A stretch of DNA of 64,000 nucleotides, from positions 3,844,001-3,908,000 of the forward strand of contig OZ059898.1 in the NCBI GenBank assembly GCA_964057225.1. The letters are read 5' to 3'. Positions 19,955-30,367 of the stretch are shown here, in pieces. The translations under genes and the position numbers were made by a program. Source of the DNA: Auanema rhodensis (lineage: Eukaryota; Nematoda; Chromadorea; Rhabditida; Rhabditidae). How positions within the stretch are numbered: the first letter of the stretch is position 1; each line of letters begins with the position of its first letter. The notes under the pieces were generated by a model. The model saw only the letters and a list, made by a program, of their open reading frames with translations, was not told where the DNA came from and did no database searches.

Positions 19955-21348
19955 CGAATATTTCAAACATTGTTTAGTCTGTGGTATAATGGCTGTCCAA
20001 AATATGAACGATATCATTATGCTTCTCAGTTTGTCTATTCTAAAGCAGAAAAAGGAAAAGTTATTGGTAGGCATAAAGACATATTTCTACCATTCTTAGA
20101 TTTATAAAATTGTAGAAGGCCCTGGAAATACAAAACCCTTCAGTGTTATATCGCCTAATGGTGAGCGTATTCCGGTTGTTTTGAGACAACCTGGCCCGGG
20201 ATCCAGGTTTTTGTTTTTTTCTCTGTAATTTTTATGTTGTTTTCTTAACTTTTTTCAAGATTGAAAGATGATGTAACAATATGGGAATCTGATGAGAAGT
20301 ATACTTACTGAACAAAAACAAATGAATGTATTGTTAATTTAGAATTCGAGAAAGACTAAAGGATGATCCAAGTTTATGGGTATTGGATGATTCACAAGAA
20401 AAACGAAACAAAACACGGTAATAAACCCTTAATATAATAATTTAGCGATTACAAATATTCATATTCGCAACATTCTTTCTTCTATTTAGATACCTTAGTT
20501 GAAAACTTTTTGTTTTGTTTCAATTACTTAACTTTCTTCATACTTAAGACGGAAAAAACAACAGGAATATTTACACAATTTGCCATTTATCAAGTTTTTA
20601 GATGAGGAAGTTAAACAAGCAATACCCAAGTAAGTTGATCGATTAATTACGGTAAAATAGACATTATCAGTTTTCCCATTCCCATTTCTCCTAAAAAACA
20701 AGAACAATCTGATCCAGCTCAACCTGAACTTCTCCATAAGTAAGCCATAATGATACATATGAAGTGAACTTTCAACACCAGTATATTTTTCATTTTCAGA
20801 CAACGTGATAGCGAATTATTTGAAGAAGATGTTCCAAGTTTACCAAAAGATGAAAAGAACAAGTAGGAATATTATATATGAAAATTTTAACTTCTTGAAA
20901 ATTTTTTATGGATGCTGTTCCTGTTGTGCCAAGCGATTCAGTATTTCAAAATGCCATTTCACAGTATGGAGCATTCACGGATAATCGGGGTGTATTACAT
21001 CGACCTAGAAGTCGTTCGCCTTTCACGAAACCTGGTTATTTATATGTTAAATAAAAATATATATAATATTATTTATAGGTCTGTGGGAACCAAATCCAGA
21101 CAATCCGCATAACAGAGATCATGCCAATAAATGGTATTATAATCCAAGATCAGTAAATGTTGACTGGCTTGGTGGTCAGGTATTTAATTCGAGTATACTT
21201 TTTGTAAATTCAATACACATATGTTAAGATTGCTTGGGGTGGTCACTGGGCTGTTCCAGCTGCAGGAGTTGGTGGTACTGAAGGCTTCAGTACCGTTCAT
21301 TTCCCTACTATTGGAACATTTGCTAATATTCCTGATGATTATGATTAA
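17616..21348 (+). CDS. Large secreted multi-module cysteine-rich protein
   Basis: A predicted secreted protein of roughly 700 residues in about 20 small exons; I do not recognise the family. It starts with a signal peptide (MRTLLCTSLILSLYYNVTNS). Three or four module-A repeats follow: a weak one near 18110-18215, then YCQRFSSKFGERC...FCTSYMENC, YCEQYSENYNYFCAG...FCASYASNC and YCDKFSVNYEYYCKG...FCPSYRNVC. Acidic or basic linkers separate them, including a Lys/Arg-rich stretch (SIKKSRRRKSKKGKRLRIPR). One module B follows (CTPDCDQKKHPHC, CKCDFIYPYVQKFCNPPP, TCRLWYNGCPKYERY). After a charged linker comes a strongly conserved-looking aromatic/glycine C-terminus: GLWEPNPDNPHNRDHANKWY, then NVDWLGGQ, IAWGGHWAVPAAGVGGTEGF and a final PDDYD before TAA 21346-21348. 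The order of modules suggests a matrix or cuticle component with a bound C-terminal domain. That is inference. Confidence 0.82.
19926..19952. repeat. (TA)n microsatellite in an intron
   Basis: A short TA dinucleotide run inside an intron of the large cysteine-rich gene. Confidence 0.8.
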
Positions 21349-21473
21349 ATGGAAAAAATTTAAAAATGCAAGACTTATCATTCTTGTTTAAAATAGGTGT
21401 ACATATATATGTATATATATGTCAGCCATGAATAGCTTATAATGAGATCGTTCACTAGATTAATCAATGTTTT

Positions 21474-21479
21474 AATAAA
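21474..21479 (+). terminator. Likely polyadenylation signal
   Basis: AATAAA about 125 bp after the stop of the large cysteine-rich gene, in AT-rich 3' sequence. Confidence 0.5.
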
Positions 21480-21597
21480 TATTTTTAATTAGACTATTTA
21501 TTTTTCACATTTATTGAATTAGTAAATTACATGTCAAATACAGACAAAATCAAATATTGCTCTAACTGGAGTTTTGCCACATATAAGTAAAAGTTTT

Positions 21598-22099
21598 TTA
21601 AGCATTTTTGTTTTGTAACAGTTTTCCAGCCATTTTCAGTCCTTGCTGAGCCAAACCTGCTCCAGCATTCTTTTGGAAGTTTGTGAAAAAACTAGATAGA
21701 ACTCTGAAGGCATCTTCGGGGTTAACATTGAACTTTTGCGCTGAAATGTAAAAAAAATAGAAATTATAGGAAACCGTAGCTAACCGGCCATATTGAACAC
21801 TTTTGTTGCGGCTGGCACATGTTTCATCATATCCTGTTTAACATTATCATCAAGGCGAGTGTATTTATCCAGAAAAGATCGGAAAAATGATTGAGCTGCA
21901 AGATTTTCCGGTTTGAGGGAAGGTACTCCCATGGCTTTTTTGGTCATCTATATAGAATTATTTGGATACTTTTGTGAAAATAAATAGGTACATCAGCGAA
22001 GAACTTTTTTCCAACTGATCCAAGGTTTTGAATATCCATTCCATTTTGACAGCTAACATACGAGAAGTATAGAATAATCACAGCAATGAAAACTCTCAT
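21598..22099 (-). CDS. Small secreted helical protein, unknown function
   Basis: A three-exon gene encoding about 125 residues. It starts at 22099 (MRVFIAVIILYFSYVSC, a clear signal peptide) and ends at TAA 21598-21600. The mature part has almost no cysteines and looks helical: IQNLGSVGKKFFADMTKKAM, FFRSFLDKYTRLDDNVKQDM, AQKFNVNPEDAFRVLSSFF and AGLAQQGLKMAGKLLQNKN. The two introns, of roughly 45-50 nt, have normal GT-AG ends. It is convergent with the large cysteine-rich gene. Size and organisation recall the small secreted helical proteins common in parasitic nematodes (for example SXP/RAL-2 or fatty-acid/retinol-binding types), but I see no diagnostic motif of either and do not assign it. 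Confidence 0.72.
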
Positions 22100-22430
22100 T
22101 TTTAAATTCTAAAATATATCTATATATAAGTGTTAAGTAAAAAAATAGCGGGTTAAGTTGAGAATAAAATTCTTAAACATGCAATAGTTGAAGAAAATAA
22201 TCACATTTTATCGTTCCCATCTTTTTTTATTGGAAACGCCCAATAACAGCTGTTTCTAATATTATCGAGCAAATTGTTTAACGACATGCGTGTTGCCTAT
22301 GAAACAGAAAATTCTTTTATTATATTTATTCTTTTTAAATAGTAAAGTGAATTATGATAATATATATATATATATAGGTTTTTTAATTTTTTTTCATTCA
22401 TTGATATAACTTTATGTATATAGAAATATA
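22100..22430. other. Intergenic, AT-rich
   Basis: Upstream region of the small secreted gene, with a short TA run around 22362-22378. No gene was seen. Confidence 0.5.
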
Positions 22431-22915
22431 TGGCGCTGGTATTGTTTCGCCCACCCCCCCCCCTAATAATCAGAGAGTTAACCTTAGAGCGCGCTTATAA
22501 CATTTTGGGCACACACCAGCTTTGCATAAACTAGCGGGAGTGCTCTATCCCAGATCCGGGGGGTCTGGGGGGGTATCCCCCCCAGATAGAGAAAGCTTCA
22601 ACAAAATTTAAAAGTATTAAACTCGCAGAAATGAGACTGTATTTTGGAGTAAATAACGCATGATCTAAGATAACATTTTGGGCACACACTAGCTTTGCAT
22701 AAACCAGCGGGAGTGCTCTATCCCAAATCCGGGGGGTCTGGGGGGGTATCCCCCCCAGATAGAGAGAGCTTCAACAAAATTTAAAAGTATTAAAAGTATC
22801 AGAGAGAGCACTCCCACTCGCAGAGATGAGACTCTTTATTTTCAGGTAAAAAACGCATGCGCTCTAATGTTAACTCTTAGGGGGGGGGGGTGGGCGAAAC
22901 GATACCAGCCCCAAA
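22431..22915. mobile_element. Non-autonomous TIR (MITE-like) element with internal duplication
   Basis: A GC-rich block of about 485 bp in AT-rich DNA. The ends form inverted repeats of about 65 nt each (left about 22431-22502, right about 22851-22915). Their core is GCTGGTAT, T or C, GTTTCGCCC, then a C-run, TAA, and after a small indel GAGTTAAC, C or A, TTAGAGCGC. TA-rich DNA flanks both sides, so a target-site duplication of the TA type is possible but cannot be separated from the flanking TA repeats. Inside are two imperfect direct copies of about 165-190 nt (22498-22663 and 22671-22860). There is no coding capacity. It is best read as a miniature inverted-repeat transposon whose inner part was duplicated. 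Confidence 0.8.
22498..22860. repeat. Imperfect tandem direct repeat, two copies, each with a G7/C7 hairpin
   Basis: Both copies begin TAACATTTTGGGCACACAC and continue through AGCGGGAGTGCTCTATCCC and AGCTTCAACAAAATTTAAAA. Each holds a perfect 10-bp-arm palindrome, TCT-G7-TAT-C7-AGA (22564-22586 and 22737-22759). The second copy has an extra AGAGCACTCCC that can pair with GGGAGTGCTCT upstream. Confidence 0.85.
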
Positions 22916-22917
22916 TA

Positions 22918-22949
<32 letters not shown>

Positions 22950-23307
22950 ATTATGATGAAAAATATATGTAGGTATGTACACAATGATATAGGTATGTAC
23001 GTATGGATCCAATGATTGCAATTTTCAAGTTGTTTGCATCGATTTGAAGATATCTGACTATGCAATATACACAAAGCTATTAATCAGATTGCTTCAGTTC
23101 TTCGCAAACAAAAATAATTAAAGAATAAGAGTTTAAACAGTAGCTATAGATATAATGAAAAGTTAAATGAAAGACGGGCACACAAAAATATAAAAAAAGT
23201 ATAACAATGTAACATATATACATATATATATGTATTATATATAATTATGATAACAATAGCATATTGATGTTAACCTTTTTTAGAAAATAAAAAAAGCAAC
23301 TCATAAT
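22910..23307. other. Intergenic, TA-rich
   Basis: TA-dinucleotide runs follow the TIR element, then plain AT-rich DNA up to the stop codon of the next minus-strand gene. No gene was seen. Confidence 0.5.
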
Positions 23308-25588
23308 TCAATGATGTATTGGAGGAGATTTATAAATAGCTTTTCGTTGAATCTTGCGTTGACGTTGTGCTCGGGATTCTGTAGGTACCAGTTGAATATA
23401 TGCATTGTCGTAGAATGATTTTAAAATTTTATTAATATCACCAGTTCCTGTCAAACGTTCACGATAGTCTTTTGCCAATTTATCGAATGTTGTTTCCGGA
23501 TGCTGCATAAAAAGTAAAAATATGTTATCATAATTAGTTTACCGATATAACTCTTCTAGATAAAGATTGAGTTTGAACCATGGGAAGAGTCGTTGCATAT
23601 GTAGTATATTCAATAGTCTTTCTAGAAAATTATTTTGTTAAACAGTGGCTTTTGGATATCATAAAATAATTATCTGATAAAATAATACAAATATTACTTG
23701 TCCTGAAATCGGGAACGATATGCAGGATTAGCCAGGGTAACAATCTCAGCTTCAGACAAATCAAGTGGTGCTCCAGTCTCCAATTCCAAAAGATCAGTAT
23801 CTTCATTGTGAGTTAGCTGATAAAAATCAAAACATAAAAAGAATGTGTTTGTTAACACTTACAAGATAAACTTGATTATCTACTGATGGTACAATAGTAG
23901 TTTCAACCTGATCACCTTTAATTCCTATTCTTATTTAAATTATTACTAATATATATTAATTTACTTTTTTTATCAGCTTTATCGATTAATTCATCATCAT
24001 TCATTTTTTCCTGAACTAGTATATGTTTATCAGATGTTTTAATAGGTGTCGGGAGTACAATTGAATCCTAAACATTGATTAAACATAATTGATTTTTCAA
24101 ATAAGACAAACCTTATCAAAAATTTTTTTTGGTGGATGTAGTTTGATTTCCGGTTGTTCAGATAAGTTTTCTTTGTTTGAAGTTTCATTTTTGTATGAAA
24201 CATCCATACTAGAACTGTTTTCCTCCCGTTCCTTTCTTATATTCCCTTCATCTCTATTAGATAGAAGATTTAGAGGCTCTTTCTCTAATAAATATATAAA
24301 TTAGTAAACACAGATTTGAGTAAAGCTCACGAGATAAATGTTCTTGTTGTGTTGAAATTGTTTGATCGGATAATTTTTTGGATAACTCTTCTTTAACAAT
24401 CTAAAACATAGTTGCAAATAGTTTTTCATACAAATATGTTATTGTTGTTTTAAATACCACTAACCTCATGTACATACTGAACGAAATTGATCTTTTCATG
24501 TTCTGTTAAGTTGATGTTTTTTAGTAAGCCATATATATTTGAGTCCGACGTCTAAACATGGAATAATTACATATATTAGAAGAGTTTATAACTTTGTCAA
24601 TAACAGTGGAAGATTGCCGGTTTGGGGTAATGCTGCTTTCATTAGCAGCCTGATGTTGCTCATTTTCTTCAGAAGGAGTTGTTGTAGTTGACTGTAAAAG
24701 GAATTTACATTTTTATATAATGTGGATTTTAATTATTCAGTAAGCACTATTTAAAATTGATTTTTTAAAAATCATATTAAATTATTACTAATTCAGAATC
24801 ATCTTTAATTTTTATTTGAGGTGTTGAATAAGTAGGTCTTGGAGCATCAGTATAGCCTAATGTAGTCTGTGAAGTTGTATACAACACAGTCGAGGTATCC
24901 GATTCTGTATGAGGTTTCTGTAAAAAAAATGTATAGAATTGAAATTGCAATATATATTTCCAAATATAAGCATACCTGATTTTCTAATGGCTCGCCATAA
25001 CTCGGAACTAAGCCTGAAAGAAAATTATCAATTAATATTTATTATTCTGAATTAACTTTATCAGTTTATTATTTAACTATTTATACATATTTCTAATACT
25101 TATACAAACCATTCGTCATACTAATATGAGGAGATAACAACGTAAGCTGCTGATTGGATTGTGCAAATTGGTTAGGAAGCTGGTTGTTAATCGTACCAAA
25201 GGATGGAGGAAATATCAGTCCCGGTTGTAATCTAGAAAACGTTTTTTCATGCGTCTTTTGTCATAAAACATGTTTTTCTGTTCTCTGAATATCATATTTT
25301 ATAAGGAAAATTAGAAGATACTGGGTTGCATGTCCTGTAGCGGTCATTGTATTTGCTAATAAACCGTTATTCATAAGAAGAGCATTATTATAATGATGTT
25401 GACGTTGAAGAAAATCATAAAAAACATTTGGATTCATATACATCATCTAAATTTAAAAAAAATGAAAACACCGAAGAAAACAAAAGAAATGAAATTTTAT
25501 CACTTACCGATGTTGTTTGTGAAATAGGTGCTGCAAATATGTGTTGAATGTATACAATCCAAGGTATAATAAAGAGCTTGAAACTCAT
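23308..25588 (-). CDS. Secreted low-complexity protein, unknown function
   Basis: A multi-exon gene for roughly 500 residues. It starts at 25588 with a signal peptide (MSFKLFIIPWIVYIQHIFAA) and ends at TGA 23308-23310. The N-terminal part is rich in Met, Asn, Gln and His. The middle is Ser/Thr/Glu/Pro-rich with TTTTPSEENEQHQAANESS and SDTSTVLYTTSQTTLGYTDA, and is probably disordered and O-glycosylatable. A more ordered helical part follows (YGLLKNINLTEHEKINFVQY, VHEIVKEELSKKLSD). The C-terminal third looks folded and conserved (DLSEAEIVTLANPAYRSRFQ, TTFDKLAKDYRERL, YDNAYIQLVP) and ends in a basic segment (RAQRQRKIQRKAIYKSPP). There is no cysteine pattern and no recognised domain. It may be an extracellular matrix or eggshell component, but this is a guess. 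Confidence 0.7.
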
Positions 25589-26561
25589 GCTGGTTATATC
25601 TTAAAATATAAACTGATTAAGTTTCTTGGTTTCAGATAATAGAAGAATAAAGAGGTAGGAGGAATTGAACGCAAGGAAAATGGAAGAAATGGTGACTATT
25701 CCGCATATATGGCAATCCAGAAAGAAACTTGATTTCGCAGCTTGGAATGAGAAAAGCTATGAAAAGAAGACAAAGATGACGACATTCTAACAAGAAAAAA
25801 ATGTTGAGAAGTGGTCTTTAAATTCGCTTTATCTATTTCTCATTTAAGAAGGAGATTTAAAGCAGAATTAGTGAATGTATTACATAAAAATTTAACAAAT
25901 AGCGTTTTCGTTTTATTTGATGTTTTGAAAATTTTTTTCTAAAATATTTTCAAAAAATCTTTTATTATTCAAAAGAAATGTTAAGTTCTAGGCTAGTATT
26001 TTATCATATAAATATAATAAATAAATTTTCATAAAAACAAAAAAGTTTATAAATAGGAAAACTAATTATTGAAACTTTTGTAAGTTTGTTTCAATACCCC
26101 TAGAAAAAACGGTAATGCTTGTCACAGCAGGGAACCATGTTCTTTCTTTGATAGCAATATATCAGCTTGTGATGACCAAGTTGCTTATATTAGGAAAACG
26201 AACAGAAGCTGCTTTTCAGAAATGTAAGATAGGGAAAGTGGACAATTGTCTCGAAAAGGGAGCGAAGAAAAGACAACGAACCGGTTAGAAAGAGGAGCCC
26301 TGAGAAGAATTAGTATCTGTATACCCATCTAATGTTGTCGCTTCGTCTTCTTTCAAACTAATTATATACATGAATATGTTCTCATGCCCACTTAAATGAT
26401 TCAATTTTTGATTGAACTGTAGAGATTGTTTAACTAGAGCTCTACTATTTTACTGAAAAGATTCATCATATATTGTAAATAAATATCTTTATTAACTTAC
26501 AAACATAAGAAAAAAGATCTCAAGTTTTAATCTTTTTCTTTCTTTTCATTTTTAACACATA
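25589..26561. other. Intergenic
   Basis: Upstream region of the secreted gene and 3' region of the membrane-protein gene. AT-rich with purine-rich patches at 25630-25800 and 26240-26310. No gene was recognised on either strand. Confidence 0.5.
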
Positions 26562-27863
26562 TTAAAATGTATATAAAGGTTCACGCTGCTCTTTTCGTTT
26601 ATTTATAGAGCATGGAAGTATTTTTTCTAACTCATAAAGATCTCGAATCTATAATTTATTGATTTTTTTGATTTTTCAAAAAAAAGTCTTAATTACCTGA
26701 ACAATTCTTCCGTTTAATTCGCGTCTTTGAATTGTTGTAGTTTCAGATGGCTTTGCGTCTAAAAATCTAGCAAGTGACCTGAAACGTCAATGTTTTGATA
26801 TTATAGTTTTGTATAAACAGAACGAACATCTGAGGGCAATCTTTCAAACTAAGGCATCTCATTCTTTGTAGAAGTACGAAGCGATCTTCTTCATATACCT
26901 GAAGACTTATTGATAAAAAAATTATTATTACATTGTATTACCTCATAAATTAAAAGTGGCATCTTTCGATGATGCTTTATAATTATATTATGCAAGAGAA
27001 ATAATAATAAAGGAAAGTTGATATGTGGAAACAAAATCGGTATACCAATAATTGATTGTGGGCAAAACAATCCAACAGATATGTCAAGAATTTCGATCTA
27101 AATGCAATATATTTCCAATTAGAAAAAAAAATTAAATACCGTTAAAGTAGTGAAATATAAATAAATGGTTACTAATCCAATTAAAAACTGATATGTTTCG
27201 TCATAAATACGGCGCTGTACAGCTGAACTCATATATTTAGCCAGAAGAAAGAAATCTTTTAAATAAGGATAAAATGAAAGACATGCTGATAAAAAAAGGC
27301 ATAGTAAGAATATTGGCAAGCTTGAATCCATTTGAATAGTACGGAACAAGCATCTAAAAATATTTGAATATTAGATGAATTGTATTATTAGATACCTAAT
27401 AAGAAATGGTACTCCCACCGTAATAGCAAGATGTAGCCCACTTAATTGCCGACGCATATGACATTTTCCATACCTGAAATATGCTATTTTTGGTGAATAT
27501 AAAGAATATTTTAATTACAACCTTCGCATGAGCAAGTACTCGAATCGATTTGAAACAATTCGAACTACCGAGAATACAAGAAATAGATATACAATTTGTC
27601 GCTGTCGCATACATTGTTCAAACTGAATTGAATTTGTTGTTGAACTAAAAAAAACCATTGTATTTAAAAGAAAAGTAATATAACTCTGACTTTGTTTTTT
27701 CATAGCAACTAGCATCCACATACTGTTGCAAACACTTGTTAAGAAAAGCTGGAGCTACAGTTAGCAAGTAAACCATAATGATAAGTATCGCATTTTTGCA
27801 AGTTTGAGTAACTGAAATGCTATTGAAGAATCTTTTCATTCCATGTAGCTTTGGAAAATCCAT
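26562..27863 (-). CDS. Multi-pass membrane protein, unknown family
   Basis: Spliced on the minus strand, this gives a protein of about 330 residues ending at TAA 26562-26564. The first in-frame ATG is at 27861-27863 (MDFPKLHGMKRFFNSIS). The exon frame stays open upstream to about 27950, and a TTTCAG there could be a trans-splice acceptor. About six hydrophobic segments are visible: AILIIMVYLLTVAPAFL, QIVYLFLVFSVVRIV, GLHLAITVGVPFLI, LPIFLLCLFLSACLSF, YQFLIGLVTIYLYFTTLT and NFPLLLFLLHNI. A cytoplasmic-looking tail follows (FVLLQRMRCLSLKDCPQM, SLARFLDAKPSETTTIQRRE, RDLYELEKILPCSINKRK). The membrane segments are short with aromatic and basic loops. I do not recognise the family. A divergent nematode receptor or an ER membrane protein are both possible. 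Confidence 0.65.
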
Positions 27864-29450
27864 ATCAATCGTTTTTCCGAATAAGTATTTGCAAATCTGT
27901 AATCTGTAAAATCTTTCAAGATTTTCTGAATACCACAAGAGTAAGTTACTGAAACAAATACGAGAAAATAATGTTTTACAGACAATATCGAATGAAATAG
28001 TATGAAAGATATTTATATATAAAAGAGCGGCATTTCAAAGTAAACGCTCAAGGGCCTTCAAGCTCTTTTACTCATCGGGCGGATAGCATCGATGAGGGCT
28101 TTTCATCTGATGCTCGTGTGACTTCCTAAATTGAAAATTGCATTCTCGTCCGAACAATTGACAAGACACTTCACAAAAGCGACTATTCAATCCTCGGATG
28201 CTATGCGATTTGATCAGACGTAGTATGGCAATATTGCATAATTTACAAAGTCTTCATCGGGAAAAAGGAAAATATACAAAAGTATGCAGAATATTATCTG
28301 CTTAAAACCTTTGAATCATTTTAGTTTTGAAATTTTCTTTGAAAATTTTTTTTTAAAATTTGAAAAAAATTTTAATTGTTCCATGACTTTATTTGACAAT
28401 CTTAATACATCTTTGTATTAAATTTCCAAATTTCCAAATTATATGTATTATAAACTAGTTCTACTATTTTAGAAAAAATATATTTGAGTTGTACATTTAT
28501 CTTCATGTTGCTTTTTGATTTTGTTCCTTATTTCTCTAACGTATGATTTTTTTGTTGTCGTATATTCTTCTGCCATTTCAAGCCAAATGAGAAAATACAA
28601 CAACAGATTGACCACGCCCTTATGGCTCCTTCTTCATTTTCACTATCTCCATTGCCTTCTTAGTCATTCTCTCATCCAAACATTGTTTTTTCTTTAAAAA
28701 TCTTTCATTTCCATGGCTGTGCGAAGATGTATGATTGAACATATTTCATTTCTATAAATAGATGTAACCAAAACATTGATACAATTTTGGAAAGTTTTAT
28801 TTTTAATGAGAGTACAAAACTATATTATGAATTTTCCCCTAACTAAGATTATTACGGCCAAACAAAAATTAAACATTGCATACGCCGCCATTACATCTTT
28901 CAAATGATTATATGTTGAATCTTTCTTTATAATTATCAATAAAACTTCATTTTCTTATGAAACATTGAACGTTCTAGATAATTATAGATTAACAATTTTC
29001 TTGTATTTGATTCTTCTTGTTTGAAATCATCTACGGTAGACTATTTTACATTCAACTGCTATGTTTGAAGTCAAAATCCTATTCTTTTCGAAGATTTATC
29101 ATCATATCGATTTTAAAATAAAGCCCTTTTAGCATTGAGAACAGAAAAATGATTCTCGAGAGACTTAATATTTTAATGGCTTTCAATAGTCAAACTTTAG
29201 AGTTGTGTGAGCATAACAAGTGAAAAAAACTTTAAAGCTTCTATTATAAAGAAACTTTGCTTTCAACAGTTTGAGAATATTATTACGCAAAAGCATTAGG
29301 ATCACACTGTTTGAAAACAATTTAATAGAAAGTCATTTTATATTGAAAGAATTATGACAGAAAGGTTTCGCTGTACATAGAAGTAAAGTGATATAATAAG
29401 AAATCAATAAACTGATATCGTAAAGTTATATCCAATAAAAGTTTTACTTC
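27864..29450. other. Intergenic region upstream of the membrane-protein gene
   Basis: The 28030-28230 patch is more GC-balanced than its surroundings and may contain promoter sequence. The rest is AT-rich with no supported gene. Short open frames at 28515-28697 lack coding character. Confidence 0.45.
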
Positions 29451-29454
29451 AATC

Positions 29455-29640
29455 AGAGATGTCTTCTTCATCATCTGTTGTCGCATCTGGCTCTGCGCAC
29501 GATGTTGGCTGCGACTGTGGGTTCGACGTGTTCATCTACAATGTTATTAAGTTAATGTCTGAAACCATCTGCCTTTTCTGTTCAATTCGATCAACATTTT
29601 CCTTTTTTTCCAATATTTTTTCGCACCCTTTTGTTCATAA
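29455..29640 (-). pseudogene. Possible terminal exons of a partial or decayed minus-strand gene
   Basis: On the minus strand a last exon encodes MNTSNPQSQPTSCAEPDATT then DDEEDISD and a stop near 29455. It is preceded by an acceptor-like ATTGTAG at about 29535. The exon before it would read GCEKILEKKENVDRIEQKRQ, a coiled-coil-like frame joined in phase by a GTTTCAG donor. Further upstream are more exon-like pieces (NILDESLAIMQMVLIN at about 29660-29710; MISLFRCFVIDIWNNQ with a GTGAGT donor at about 29755), but I could not join these without a stop or frame break. Either my splicing is wrong or the gene is decayed. Confidence 0.35.
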
Positions 29641-30367
29641 TGAATTAGTTAGATATCTTTCACTAGTTTATGAGAACCATCTGCATAATTGCTAGGCTTT
29701 CGTCAAGTATATTCTGTTTAAGAAAATGCTTAAGAATTATTTCACTCACCATTGGTTATTCCAAATGTCAATGACAAAACAACGAAACAAGCTTATCATT
29801 TCCTATTCTCCTTTCTTTCATTTTTATATCTTCTTATATTTTCTCTCTTATGCGAACTATTGATCTCATACAATGCCTAATTTACGATTTCGCACCCAAC
29901 CGAATCACCCGCTCATGTTGACTACTGGTGAGAACCTCTGAATCGGGTATTGGTTAGAATCAGGAGTGGTAGGTCTTCGACCTGAATAACTCTAGCATGC
30001 ACTATTAGTTTTATTAGTTGATCATTGTTCGTGTACCATCTTAAAATGCTTGATTTATCGATACTATTTCTTTTTCTAATATTTTAATCATATACAATAC
30101 ACATGTATATAGTAGGCTAATATATATATATATATATATCGAATCTAATTCAAAATGCGATGAATAGTCTAAAATATTGTTAAAATAGTAAAAAAAACTT
30201 TCATGTAATCGAATTCGTTATCAATCATCTTACAGAGTACAACGCTTAATTTTTACAGAAAGAGTCCTAGGATATTAATTTGGTTCTTCTCAGATAATTA
30301 TTCAATTCTATAGAACGATATCAATGGGAAATAGGTTCTTCGTTTGAAGAGATATGCTCACAACTAT
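29641..30367. other. Intergenic, with (TA)n at 30121-30139
   Basis: AT-rich spacer with exon-like fragments of the possible decayed gene near 29700-29810 and a TA microsatellite. It probably includes the promoter of the next gene. Confidence 0.45.

Noticed and set aside
22877-23074. Minus-strand frame across the right end of the TIR element
   Set aside because: It is encoded by the C/G homopolymer and TA repeats; no coding character.
29459-29695. Serine-rich plus-strand frame starting MSSSSSVV
   Set aside because: It is antisense to a more protein-like minus-strand exon with an acidic end and a good acceptor, so it is probably a shadow.
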